Of a DNA stretch of 64,000 nucleotides, positions 40,155-49,884 are shown in pieces. Made by a program: the position numbers and the translations under genes. The notes under the pieces were generated by a model, which saw nothing but the letters and a program-made list of their open reading frames with translations, was not told the origin of the DNA and did not search any database. The stretch's first letter is position 1; each line of letters starts with the position of its first letter. Source of the stretch: RYN-133 sp963754285. GTDB lineage: Bacteria; Actinomycetota; Actinomycetes; Mycobacteriales; Jatrophihabitantaceae. Location: assembly GCA_963754285.1 (NCBI GenBank), contig CAVWFN010000006.1:558001-622000 (forward strand). The letters are read 5' to 3'.

Positions 40155-43100
40155 AAGACGTCCTCGACCACCCGGCGGGCCCGCCGCGCGGCGCGGCGGT
40201 AGTCGTCGACGACGCTGCCCGGGTCGAACCCGGCCGGGTAGCCCAGCGCCCGGCCGACCGCGACAGCGCCGTGCCCTGCGACGGGAGCTGGTCCTCGGCC
40301 TTGTCGCGCACCAGCATGATCGCGTTGCGCAGCCGGGTCGCCAGCCGCCAGGCCGTCGCCAGCGCATCGGCCTGCGACCGGTCGAGCAGGCCGGCGTCGA
40401 CCGCGGCCCGCAGCGCGTCGAGCGTGCGGGTCGTGCGCAGCGCCGGCGACGTCGTGCGCGCATGCTGCAGCTGCAGCAGCTGGACCGTCCACTCGATGTC
40501 GGCCAGGCCGCCGCGGCCGAGCTTGGTGTGCGTGGTCGGGTCGGCGCCGCGCGGCAGCCGCTCGGCGTCGACGCGGCCCTTGAGCCGGCGGATCTCGATC
40601 AGGTCGGCCGCGGCTCAGCCCGTCCGCCGGGTAGCGCACCGGATCGATCATCGCGACGAACCGCGGCGCCGAGCTCGGCGTCGCCGGCGCCGAAGCGCGC
40701 CCGCAGCAGCGCCTGCGCCTCCCACGGCGACGACCAGCGCGCGTAGTACTGCGCGTAGGACGCCAGCGAGCGCACCAGCGGGCCGTTGCGGCCCTCCGGG
40801 CGCAGGTCGGCGTCGACGCCCAGCGGCGGGTCGGTCGACGACGGCGCCGACAGCAGCGCCGCGCAGCCGGCCGGCGACGTCCTGCGCGATCCGGGTGACG
40901 TCGTCGTCGGTCGTCGGCCGACCGGCTTCGAAGACGAACATCACGTCGGCGTCGGAGCCGTAGCCGACCTCGGCGCCGCCGAGGCGGCCCATCGCGATGA
41001 TCGCGAACCGCAGCGGCAGCGCGTCGAGGCCGCGCTCGGCGGCGACGGCACGCATCGCGATCTGCAGCGCGACGTCGAGCGTCGCCTCGGTGGTGGCGCT
41101 GATCGCCTCGCACACCGTCGTCGACGTCGGACGAGCCCGAGCAGGTCGGCGAACGCGATGCGCAGCAGCTCGTGGCGGCGCACCGCGCGCACGGCGGCGA
41201 CCGCCTCGCCGGGATCGTCGCGCGCGCGCGGCGGTGTCGCGCATCGTCGCGCGCGACCTCGGCCGGCGCGCGCGGCGCGCAGCTCGCTGTCGGCGGCGAG
41301 CATGCGCAGCGCCTCCGGCGCGCGGCCGAGCATGCGCGCGACGTAGCGGCTGGTGCCGAGCAGGTAGGCCAGCCGCGACGCGACCTGCGCCCTCGTCGCG
41401 CAGCAGCCGCAGGTACCACGGCGTCGCGCCGAGCTCGTCGGACACCCGCCGGTAGGCGAGCAGCCCGGCGTCCGGGTCGGGCGCGTCGGCGAAGTCCGAC
41501 AGCAGCACCGGCAGCAGCGTGCGCTGCAGCGCGGCGCGGCGCGACAGCCCGGACGGTCAGCGACTCGATGTGCCGCAGCGCCCGCGCCGGGTCGGCGAAG
41601 CCGAGCGCCGCCAGCCGCCGGCCGGCCTCGTCGGGCGTCAGCCGCAGGCCGGCCGACGGCACCCGCGCCACCGCCTCGAGCAGCGGCCGGTAGAACAGCT
41701 TCTCGTGCAGGCGGCGCACCTCGCGCGCGTGCAGCGCCCACTCGGCCTCCCACACCGCGCGCGCGTCGCCGCGGTGTCGGGCCGGAAGCCCATCGCGCGG
41801 CGCGAGCCACGTCGAGCTGCGTCGGGTCGTCGGGCACGACGTGCGTGCGCCGCAGCCGGCGCAGCTGCAGCCGGTGCTCGGTGGCGCGCAGGAAGCGGTA
41901 GGCGTCGGTCAGGCTGACGCGCGTCGTCGCGGCCGACGTAGCCGCCGTCGCGCAGCGCGTCCAGCGCCGGCAGGGTGCCGCGCGACGCGCAGCGACTCGT
42001 CGCCGCGGCCGTGCACGAGCTGCAGCAGCTGCACCGCGAACTCGACGTCGCGCAGGCCGCCGCGGCCCGAGCTTGATCTCGCGGTCGGCGACCGCCGGCG
42101 GGATGTGCGCGACCACCCGCCGCCGCATCGCCCGCACGTCGGCGACGAAGTCCGGCCGCTCGGCCGCCGTCCACACCAGCGGCGCGATCGACCTGCCTCG
42201 TAGCGCGCGCCGAGCTCGAGGTCGCCGGCGACCGGCCGCGCCTTGAGCAGCGCCTGGAACTCCCACGTGCTCGCCCACCGCTGGTAGTAGGCCTCGTGGC
42301 TGGCCAGCGTGCGCACCAGCGGCGCCGTCCTTGCCCTCGGGGCGCAGCGCGGCGTCGACCTCCCACGCGACCTCGCGGCACAGCCGCATCGTGCTCGCCG
42401 GCCAGCGTGGTCGCGGTGCGCAGCGCGCGCGTCGGTGTCGGCGGCGTCGCCGTCGGATCGGCCCGGCTCGGCGACGAACACGACGTCGACGTCGGAGACG
42501 TAGTTGAGCTCGCGCCCGCCGGTCTTGCCCATCGCGATGATCGCGAGCCGGCACGGCTCGGCGCTCGTCGGGCAGCTCGGCGGCGGCGACCGCAGCGCGG
42601 CCTGCAGCGTGTAGCCCGGCCAGGTCGGCGAGCGCGCTCGGTGACCGTGCGCAGATCCAGCTCGCCGGCCAGGTCGCGCCCGGCGATCGCGACCAGCTCG
42701 CGGCGGTAGGCGCGCCGCAGCGCGGCGACGCGCGTCGGCGCCGGTGACGGTGGCGCGCGCGCCGGCCGTCCCGGTCATCGGGTCGCTCGGGTCGGCGCCG
42801 ACCGGCTGCGCGCAGCCGTGCCGCGCCATGCCGGGCAGGTCGTGCCGGCCCGACCAGCGCGCGCCAGTCGTCCGGGTGCGCGACGAGGTGCTCGGCGAGC
42901 GCGGTCGACACGCCGAGCAGCGGCAAGCAGCCGCGCGCGCAGCTCGGCGCTCGCGGCCGAGCGCCGTCGCGCAGCTCGGCCGCCGCCCTCGGCGCCGCGA
43001 CGAGCCGGCGAGGGCCTCGAGCGCGGCGTCGGGGTCGGCGGTGCGTCCGAGCGCGGCGACGACGGCTCGCCGCGTCGTCGTCGACCGGGGCGTTGTCGGC

Positions 43101-43220
43101 GACGTCCCACCACGCCAGTGGCGCTTCGGCGAGCAGTTCGGCGGCGCGCTCGCCGTCGCGAACGCGAGCCGGGCCAGCCGCAGGGCGCTGCGACGCAGCG
43201 GCGTCGGTCGCCTCAGCCAT
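40141..43220 (-). CDS. glnE: bifunctional glutamine synthetase adenylyltransferase/deadenylylase (frameshifted)
   Basis: GlnE adenylylates GlnA1 on the DLYELPP Tyr and removes AMP again, tuning ammonia assimilation. Two nucleotidyltransferase domains are visible: LAIIAMGKTGGRELNYVSDV with DVDVVF in the N-terminal half and FAIIAMGRLGGAEVGYGSDA with DVMFVFE in the C-terminal half. Recognisable further parts include LLGVSTALAEHLVAHPDDWR and GRGGLADIEWTVQLLQLQHA-like sequence. Well over ten indels scatter it over all three frames in 3 kb; each clear one is a +1. About 1,000 residues after repair, as in mycobacteria. The start at MAEATDA (43220) overlaps the upstream gene's stop. Confidence 0.9.
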
Positions 43221-44075
43221 CGTCGCGGCCGACGCAGGCCCGGCATCGGCAGCAGCGCCGCGCGCGGCGTTGCGCTTCGGCGGCCAGGGCGGCGCGGATC
43301 GCGGCCGGGATCGGTGATCGGCGCTGCGGTCGAGGTCGGCACGCCGCGCGGCGCCGGGACGGACGCGGGATCGCGCACGACGTCGGCGAACGCCGGCCGC
43401 GAACGGCTGCCCACACCTCGGCGAGGTCGTCGTCGATGCGTCGACCGCGCGCTCGACGATGGCGTCGAGGTCGTAGTCGGCGAGCTCGCCGGCGTCCTCG
43501 GCCGCCCACGCCCGCACGATCGCGGCGTCGGTCTCGATGTGGAACTGGATGCCCCACGCGAGCCGGCCGAGCCGGAACGCCTGGTGCTCGCAGGCCGGCG
43601 AGCTGGCGAGCTGGACGGCGCCGGGCGGCAGAACGTGCACCTCGTCGAAGTGCCACTGCAGCACGTCCGGGGTGATCGGCAGCGCGCGCGAACAGCGGGT
43701 CGTCCGCGGCAGCGGTGCGCTTGGCGACCAGCTGCGCGCCGACCTCGGGACCGTCCGGGATGCGGCGGATCTGGCCCGCCGTTCGCGACCGCGAGCAGCT
43801 GGTGCCCGAGGCACACGCCGAGGGTGGGTACCTCGCTCCGAGACCGCCGTCCGGAGCAGCGCCCGCACCGCGGGCAGGTAGGGCGCGGCGTCGTCGTCGA
43901 GAGCGCCCATCGCGCCGCCCATCACGACGAGGCCGTCGTGGCCTTGCAGGTCGGTGGGCAACGGGTCACCGGCATCGAGCGCGCGCACGTCCAACTCGAG
44001 ACCCGCAGCACGCAGCCAGTCACCGAGGCGGGCGGGCGGATCCGAGGCGTCGAGCTGAACGACGAGAACGGCCAC
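43213..44075 (-). CDS. type 1 glutamine amidotransferase (frameshifted)
   Basis: GMP-synthase-like class I amidotransferase of about 286 residues. N-terminus MAVLVVQLDASDPPARLGDW, GLVVMGGAMGALDDDAAPYL, nucleophile elbow VCLGHQLLAVANGG (Cys, in a shifted frame), DVLQWHFDEVHVLPPGAVQL and the catalytic His/Glu in WGIQFHIETD. Stand-alone proteins of this type may amidate cell-wall or metabolite acids; the acceptor is unknown. At least two insertions. Its stop overlaps the glnE start by 8 bp, so the two are probably co-transcribed. Confidence 0.83.
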
Positions 44076-44116
44076 CTGTCGAGCCTAGCCAGCGGCGGCC
44101 GCGCTGCCGCCAGCCG

Positions 44117-45475
44117 TTACAGAGCAGGCAGATAGCGGCGCAACTCGAACGGGCTGACCTCGGCGCGGTACTCGACCCACTCCTCTTTCTTGTTGCGCAG
44201 GAAGAAGTCGAAGACGTGCTCGCCGAGCGTCTCGGCCACCAGTTCGCTCGTCTCCATCGCGCGCAGCGCGTCAGCGAGGTTGTGCGGCAGCTCGTCGTAG
44301 CCCAGCGCGCGCAGCTCGGTGTCGGACATCGACCACACCTCGTCCTCGGCGCCGGGCGGCAGCTCGTAGTTCTGCTCGACGCCCTTCAGACCTGCGGCGA
44401 GGATGAGCGCGAAGGCGAGGTACGGATTGCAGGCCGAGTCGAGCGAACGCAGCTCGATGCGGGTCGAGTTCGCCTTGCCCGGCTTGTACATCGGCACCCG
44501 CACGAGCGCCGATCGATTGGCGTGTCCCCAACAGACGTAGGTCGGCGCCTCGACGAGTTCGCCTCGCGCCGCGAAGCCGAACAGCCGCTTGTACGAGTTC
44601 ACCCACTGGTTCGTCACAGCGGTGATCTCGCGTGCGTGCCGCAGCAGGCCGGCGATGAACGACTTCGCCGTCTTCGACAGGTAGAGCTGGTCGGACCCGT
44701 CGTGGAAGGCGTTGTTGTCACCCTCGAACAGCGACAGGTGCGTGTGCATGCCGCTGCCGGGACGGTGCCGGAACGGTTTCGGCATGAACGTCGCATGGGC
44801 ACCGTGCGCGATCGCGACCTCTTTGATGACGTGCCGGAACGTCATGATGTTGTCGGCCATCGACAGCGCGTCGGCGTAGCGCAGATCGATCTCCTGCTGC
44901 CCCGGTGCGACCTCGTGATGGCTGAACTCGACGGAGATCCCGAGCCCCTCCAACGCACCGACCGCCGCGCGGCGGAAGTCGTGGGCGACGTCGTGGCTGG
45001 TCATGTCGAAGTAGCCGCCGTTGTCGATCGGCTCCGGCTCGGACCCGTCCGTGGGGCGGTTCTTCAGCAGGAAGAACTCGATCTCGGGGTGGGTGTAGAA
45101 GGTGAACCCGCTGTCGGCCGCCTTCGACAGGGCACGCCGCAGCACATAGCGCGGGTCGGCCCACGAGGGCGAACCGTCGGGCATCGTGATGTCGCAGAAC
45201 ATGCGCGCAGAATCCTGCCCACCCGGCGTCGACGCCGGCAGCACCTGGAAGGTGGACGGATCGGGACGGGCGAGCATGTCACTCTCACTCGCTCGCGCGA
45301 ATCCTTCGATGGCCGAGCCGTCGAAGCCGATGCCCTCGTCGAAGGCGCCGTCCAGTTCGGCGGGCGCGACCGCGACCGACTTCAGCGTGCCGAGGACGTC
45401 GGTGAACCACAGCCGCACGAAGCGGATCTCGCGTTCCTCGAGCGACCGCAGCACGAATTCCTGTTGGCGATCCAC
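44117..45475 (-). CDS. glnA2: glutamine synthetase-like protein GlnA2
   Basis: 452 residues, intact. Glutamine synthetase core visible: VRLWFTDVLGTLKSVAV, GFDGSAIEGFAR, YTHPEIEFFLL (metal-binding Glu residues), GSGMHTHLSLFEG, HANRSALVRVPMY and RIELRSLDSACNPYLAF. It matches the place of Rv2222c next to glnE. It keeps NYELPPGAE at the adenylylation loop. Actinomycete GlnA2/GlnA3 proteins can instead be gamma-glutamylpolyamine synthetases, so substrate is open. GTG start. Confidence 0.92.
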   Translation of the reverse strand: MDRQQEFVLRSLEEREIRFVRLWFTDVLGTLKSVAVAPAELDGAFDEGIGFDGSAIEGFARASESDMLARPDPSTFQVLPASTPGGQDSARMFCDITMPDGSPSWADPRYVLRRALSKAADSGFTFYTHPEIEFFLLKNRPTDGSEPEPIDNGGYFDMTSHDVAHDFRRAAVGALEGLGISVEFSHHEVAPGQQEIDLRYADALSMADNIMTFRHVIKEVAIAHGAHATFMPKPFRHRPGSGMHTHLSLFEGDNNAFHDGSDQLYLSKTAKSFIAGLLRHAREITAVTNQWVNSYKRLFGFAARGELVEAPTYVCWGHANRSALVRVPMYKPGKANSTRIELRSLDSACNPYLAFALILAAGLKGVEQNYELPPGAEDEVWSMSDTELRALGYDELPHNLADALRAMETSELVAETLGEHVFDFFLRNKKEEWVEYRAEVSPFELRRYLPAL

Positions 45476-45547
45476 GACGCTCCAGTCTTCCGGGGTGCAG
45501 TTACCGGAAGGTTACGCGGCTCATCCGGCGATTCCGGGTGATCGCAG

Positions 45548-46942
45548 CTAGAGCGCGCTGCCCTTTTGCCACTGGGCCCAGCTCATCGTCCAGTCGCCGC
45601 CCTGCCACAGCGCCAGCTTCGGCGCGCCCTTGGCTCCGTGGACGACGACCGGGTCGCCGACGAGCGAGTGCGTGTAGAACCACTCGGCGTTGTCGCCGCT
45701 GAGGTTCAGGCAGCCGTGCGACACGTCCTGACCGCTGTTCTGCGCCCACTCGGTCGTGTCGAGTTCGTGCAGGTAGATGCCGTCGGTGCTGATCTTGGTC
45801 GACCACGGGATGTCCTCGCACGGATACCCGCCGGGCCCGTTCGCAGGCAGCCCGTACGTGTCGGAGCACATGTGTGCCGGGTTCTCGAAGCCGAGAACCG
45901 TGTACGTGCCGTCGAGTGTGTAGAAGTTGATGTAGTTGCCGTTGACCGTCTCGCCGGTGTGCTCACCCATCGACGTGTTCATCGTGTGGATCAGCTTGCC
46001 GTTGCGGTAGGTCTTGACCTTGTTGACCTTGTACGGCGCGTTGTCGTAGGCCTCGGTGATCTGCTTGCGGCCGATCGTGTACGTCACCGACTGGTCAGCC
46101 TGGCCGTAGAGCCCGTTGCCGACCTCGACGCCGTAGACGTTGGCCGACACGGTCACCTTGGTGCCCGGCTTGTAGAAGTGCTCGGGACGCCAGTGCACGC
46201 TGTGGTCGGAGGCCCAGTACCAGGATCCGTCGACGTGCGGACTCGTCGTGACCTTCAACGCGCGCTCGGCGGCCTTCTTGCGGAAGATCGATTCGTCGAA
46301 GTTGACCACCGGCACCATCGCGATGCCGTAGGTGCCGTGGTTCTGGATCGAGGCGCCGTAGATGGTGTTCAGGTACGGCATGGTCATGTTGCCGGGCGTC
46401 AGCGTCGTGAACGACCGCTTGTAGGTCTTCGTCGAGTCACCGGTGCTGTTCGTCGCCTTGGCGATCATGCGGTAGCGCTTGCTGTAGCCGAGCACCTCGG
46501 TCGCTCGCCAGCTGGTCTTGTCGGCCGACAGCTGGCCGCTCACGTGCTTGCCCTCGGAGTTCGTGAGGGTGACATTGCTCAGCGTGCCGTTCGCAACCGT
46601 CAGCGTGATGGGTGCGACGGGGTCGACCGCACTGTCGGTGGTCGGCGTGGCCGTGAAGGCGAGCGGCTTGGGCGCTGCCGAGGTGGTCGGGACCGATGAG
46701 GTGGGCGCGGACGAGTTGGACTGCGCGGGTGCCGCGGGGCCCGAGGACGTGGTGCCGGTCTGCGTGGCCGACGTGCAGGCGGTCAGGGCGAGGGCGAGGA
46801 CGGCCGTCACGGCGCCGGCACGCACCGCGGCCGACGTGCGGAACCCACGCCGCGTGGGGCGACGACGCCCGATCGCGCGCTGGAACGACGACTGGTCATG
46901 CACCTCGTGCGACTCGTACAACTGGTACCGCCTATCCCTCAC
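45548..46942 (-). CDS. L,D-transpeptidase lipoprotein (LdtMt2-like)
   Basis: 464 residues. N-terminal signal with lipobox LALALTAC near residue 57 predicts lipid anchoring outside the membrane. Two Ig-like domains (residues about 100-290) precede a YkuD catalytic domain with the active-site HGCLNLSGDNAEWFY and SMGEHTGETVNGNYINFYT. It forms 3-3 crosslinks in peptidoglycan, bypassing penicillin-binding proteins. GTG at 46942 with GAGGGG upstream is used; a GTG at 46903 is an alternative that shortens the unusually long pre-signal tail. Confidence 0.93.
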   Translation of the reverse strand: MRDRRYQLYESHEVHDQSSFQRAIGRRRPTRRGFRTSAAVRAGAVTAVLALALTACTSATQTGTTSSGPAAPAQSNSSAPTSSVPTTSAAPKPLAFTATPTTDSAVDPVAPITLTVANGTLSNVTLTNSEGKHVSGQLSADKTSWRATEVLGYSKRYRMIAKATNSTGDSTKTYKRSFTTLTPGNMTMPYLNTIYGASIQNHGTYGIAMVPVVNFDESIFRKKAAERALKVTTSPHVDGSWYWASDHSVHWRPEHFYKPGTKVTVSANVYGVEVGNGLYGQADQSVTYTIGRKQITEAYDNAPYKVNKVKTYRNGKLIHTMNTSMGEHTGETVNGNYINFYTLDGTYTVLGFENPAHMCSDTYGLPANGPGGYPCEDIPWSTKISTDGIYLHELDTTEWAQNSGQDVSHGCLNLSGDNAEWFYTHSLVGDPVVVHGAKGAPKLALWQGGDWTMSWAQWQKGSAL

Positions 46943-47165
46943 AGCCCCTCGAACCAGGATTTTCTGGTCGCCACGGCCCGGTTATTGTCTCTCATCGGCC
47001 CGTCCGGGCCCTGCAGGCTCGCATCACGAAAGCCTTACAACCGATATGACGCGCGAGCGCGTTCTCAGGTTGCACTGATTCTGCCGTACATCACCGACAT
47101 CCGGAGACACACTCAGGTTCTCCACGGGAGCGCAGGCACGTTGGTTCAAGGAGGACACTGGACCC

Positions 47166-48878
47166 ATGCCCGGTCTACGCCTTGCCCTGGCCCAGGCCAA
47201 CTACACCGTGGGCGATCTGGCGGGCAACGCGGCCATGGTGGTCGACCGCACACGAGCCGCGGCGGCGGCCGGCGCCGACCTGATCGCCTTCCCTGAACTG
47301 ACCCTCACCGGTTACCCGCCGGAGGACCTGGTGCTGCGGGCGGGGTTCCGCTCCGCGTCGAGGGCAGCTGTGGACAAACTCGCCGGCGACCTCGCAGCCG
47401 CCGGCTTGGGCGAGACCGCCGCATTCGTCGGTTACGTCGACGATGACTGCGGGCCGCGCAACGCCGCCGCGTTCTTGCACCGCGGCGAGGTCGTGGCCCG
47501 CTACTTCAAGCACCACCTGCCCAACTACGGCGTGTTCGACGAGCGGCGCAACTTCATCGCCGGCGACCGCTTCGTCGTCGTCCGGCATCGCGGGATCGAC
47601 GTGGCTCTCACGATCTGTGAAGACCTGTGGCAGGACGGCGGGCCGTTCACGGTCGCCGGACGGGTCGGGGTCGGCCTCATCCTGAACATCAACGGCTCGC
47701 CGTACGAGCGGCACAAGGACGACGTGCGCCTGCCGCTGCTGCGCCGGCGTGCCGCCGAGGCGGGCGCACCGATCCTGTACGTGAACACGGTCGGCGGGCA
47801 GGACGAACTCGTCTTCGACGGCGATTCGATGGTGGTGGCGGCCGACGGCGAAGTGCTGCTGCGAGCGCCGCAGTACGTCGACGACACCTACCTGATCGAC
47901 GTCGAGGTGAAGGGCGCAAGCGGCGACGGACCCGCGCCCCAGTTCGTCGACATGACGGTCGAGCGCTACGAGTCGAGCGACCAGAACCGCTCCCCCGCGT
48001 CCGGAGTGCTGCCGACGACAACGGTCGATCCGCTCCCCGACGAGGCCGAGGTCTGGGGTGCGCTGGTCACCGGACTGCGCGACTACGTCGAGAAGAACCG
48101 GTTCCGGTCCGTCGTGATCGCGATGTCGGGCGGCATCGACTCGGCCGTGGTCGCTGCCATTGCCGCCGACGCTGTCGGTGGCGATCGGGTCTACGGCGTC
48201 GGCATGCCGAGCGCCTACTCCTCCGACCACTCGAAGTCCGACGCCGCCGATCTCGCCGAGCGCATCGGTGCGCACTACCGAGTGGTGCCGGTCGCGCCGA
48301 TGATCGACCAGTTCGTGTCGGCACTGTCGCTCACCGGCCTGGCCGAAGAGAACGTCCAGGCCCGCGTGCGCGGAACGACTCTCATGGCGCTCTCGAACGC
48401 CGAAGGCCACCTCGTCCTCGCCACCGGGAACAAGAGCGAACTCGCGGTCGGGTACTCGACCATCTACGGCGACGCCGTAGGCGGCTTCGCGCCGATCAAG
48501 GACGTCCCGAAGACGCTCGTGTGGGCCCTCGCACGGTGGCGCAACGCCGACGCGGCGCGCCGTGGCCAGACGCCGCCGATCCCGGAGAACTCGATCACGA
48601 AGCCGCCCTCGGCCGAGCTGCGCCCGGGCCAGCTCGACACCGACTCACTGCCCGACTACGAGCTCCTGGACGCGATCCTGGATCGCTACGTCGACCGCGA
48701 CCAGGGCGTCGCCGAGATCGTGGCCGCAGGCTTCGACGCCCACGAGGTGACGCGCATCGCGCGAATGGTCGACGGCGCGGAATGGAAGCGGCGGCAGTAC
48801 CCGCCCGGTTCGAAGATCAGTCACAAGAACTTCGGCAAGGACCGCCGGCTGCCGATCACGAACCGCTGGGTCGAATAA
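47166..48878 (+). CDS. nadE: glutamine-dependent NAD+ synthetase
   Basis: Last step of NAD synthesis, deamido-NAD to NAD with ammonia channelled from glutamine. 570 residues: N-terminal nitrilase-type glutaminase (Glu in FPELTLTGYPPEDLV, Lys in FKHHLPNYGVFDE, Cys in LTICEDLWQDGG) and C-terminal synthetase with the PP-loop AMSGGIDSAVVAAIA and NKSELAVGYSTIYGD. ATG start. The 223-bp upstream gap, shared with the divergent L,D-transpeptidase gene, must hold both promoters; I see no clear boxes. Confidence 0.96.
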   Translation: MPGLRLALAQANYTVGDLAGNAAMVVDRTRAAAAAGADLIAFPELTLTGYPPEDLVLRAGFRSASRAAVDKLAGDLAAAGLGETAAFVGYVDDDCGPRNAAAFLHRGEVVARYFKHHLPNYGVFDERRNFIAGDRFVVVRHRGIDVALTICEDLWQDGGPFTVAGRVGVGLILNINGSPYERHKDDVRLPLLRRRAAEAGAPILYVNTVGGQDELVFDGDSMVVAADGEVLLRAPQYVDDTYLIDVEVKGASGDGPAPQFVDMTVERYESSDQNRSPASGVLPTTTVDPLPDEAEVWGALVTGLRDYVEKNRFRSVVIAMSGGIDSAVVAAIAADAVGGDRVYGVGMPSAYSSDHSKSDAADLAERIGAHYRVVPVAPMIDQFVSALSLTGLAEENVQARVRGTTLMALSNAEGHLVLATGNKSELAVGYSTIYGDAVGGFAPIKDVPKTLVWALARWRNADAARRGQTPPIPENSITKPPSAELRPGQLDTDSLPDYELLDAILDRYVDRDQGVAEIVAAGFDAHEVTRIARMVDGAEWKRRQYPPGSKISHKNFGKDRRLPITNRWVE

Positions 48879-49045
48879 GTCTCGCCCGATAGTCCGGTTT
48901 GGCCCGGGTCGGTGTGACCGACTACCGAGTGACCGAAATCTCCCGACGCGAGACAAACACATGTCGCTGGGGAACCATGGATTTCGTCCACGTAACAGCC
49001 CGGGGACCGGCGTGCCGGCCTCGAGGAGAGATGGCGAGGAATCCC

Positions 49046-49879
49046 ATGACCACATCCCTGTACGGCGGCGTGACGACGCGCCGGGTGACTGTGCGCGACC
49101 TGCAGGCGGCCAAAGACCGCGGCGAGCGCTGGCCGATGCTCACGGCCTACGACTTCTCGACGGCGCGAGTGTTCGACGAGGCCGGCATCCCCGTGCTGCT
49201 CGTCGGCGATTCGGCTGCGAATGTCGTCTACGGCTACGACACGACCGTCCCGGTCACGGTCGACGAGCTGATCCCCCTCGTGCGCGCCGTCGTGCGCGGT
49301 ACGACCCGCGCACTCGTCGTCGGTGACCTGCCGTTCGGGAGCTATCAGACCTCGCCCGCGCAGGCGCTCGAGACAGCCACCCGGTTCATGAAGGACGGCG
49401 GTTGCCAGGCGATCAAGCTCGAAGGTGGCCAGCGCGTCGCCGGCCAGGTCGAGGCGCTGGTCGCGGCCGGCATTCCGGTGATGGCGCACATCGGTCTCAC
49501 CCCCCAGTCGGTGAACGCACTCGGCGGCTACCGCGTGCAGGGACGCGGCGATGAAGCTGCGCACCGACTCATCCAGGACGCGAAGGCGATGCAGCAGGCC
49601 GGCGCGTTCGCCGTCGTGCTCGAGGTGGTTCCGTCCGACCTCGCGGCGCAGGTGACCAAAGCACTGCACATCCCTACGATCGGCATCGGCGCCGGCCCGA
49701 GCACCGACGCGCAGGTGCTCGTCTGGCAGGACATGGCGGGGCTGCGCGGCGAGGGCAAGCCGGCGAAGTTCGTCAAGGAGTTCGCGCAACTGGGCACGGC
49801 GCTGCGCACTGCTGCCGAGACCTACGCCGACGAGGTCCGGGGCGGCACGTACCCCGCTCCCGAACACGAGTACACCTGA
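49046..49879 (+). CDS. panB: 3-methyl-2-oxobutanoate hydroxymethyltransferase
   Basis: First step of pantothenate synthesis: adds a hydroxymethyl from methylene-THF to 2-oxoisovalerate. 277 residues. Seen: MLTAYDFSTARVFDEAG, metal-binding VLLVGDSAANVVYG, RFMKDGGCQAIKLEGG, PVMAHIGLTPQSV and IPTIGIGAGPSTDAQVLVW. ATG at 49046 has GAGGA about 6 bases upstream; an in-frame ATG at 49031 has its GGAG too close. Confidence 0.95.
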   Translation: MTTSLYGGVTTRRVTVRDLQAAKDRGERWPMLTAYDFSTARVFDEAGIPVLLVGDSAANVVYGYDTTVPVTVDELIPLVRAVVRGTTRALVVGDLPFGSYQTSPAQALETATRFMKDGGCQAIKLEGGQRVAGQVEALVAAGIPVMAHIGLTPQSVNALGGYRVQGRGDEAAHRLIQDAKAMQQAGAFAVVLEVVPSDLAAQVTKALHIPTIGIGAGPSTDAQVLVWQDMAGLRGEGKPAKFVKEFAQLGTALRTAAETYADEVRGGTYPAPEHEYT

Positions 49880-49884
49880 GCCAC

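Noticed and set aside
40941..44075. A 1,044-codon open frame as one large protein
   Set aside because: It is an amidotransferase start followed by out-of-frame pieces of glnE; absence of stops is due to very high GC content.
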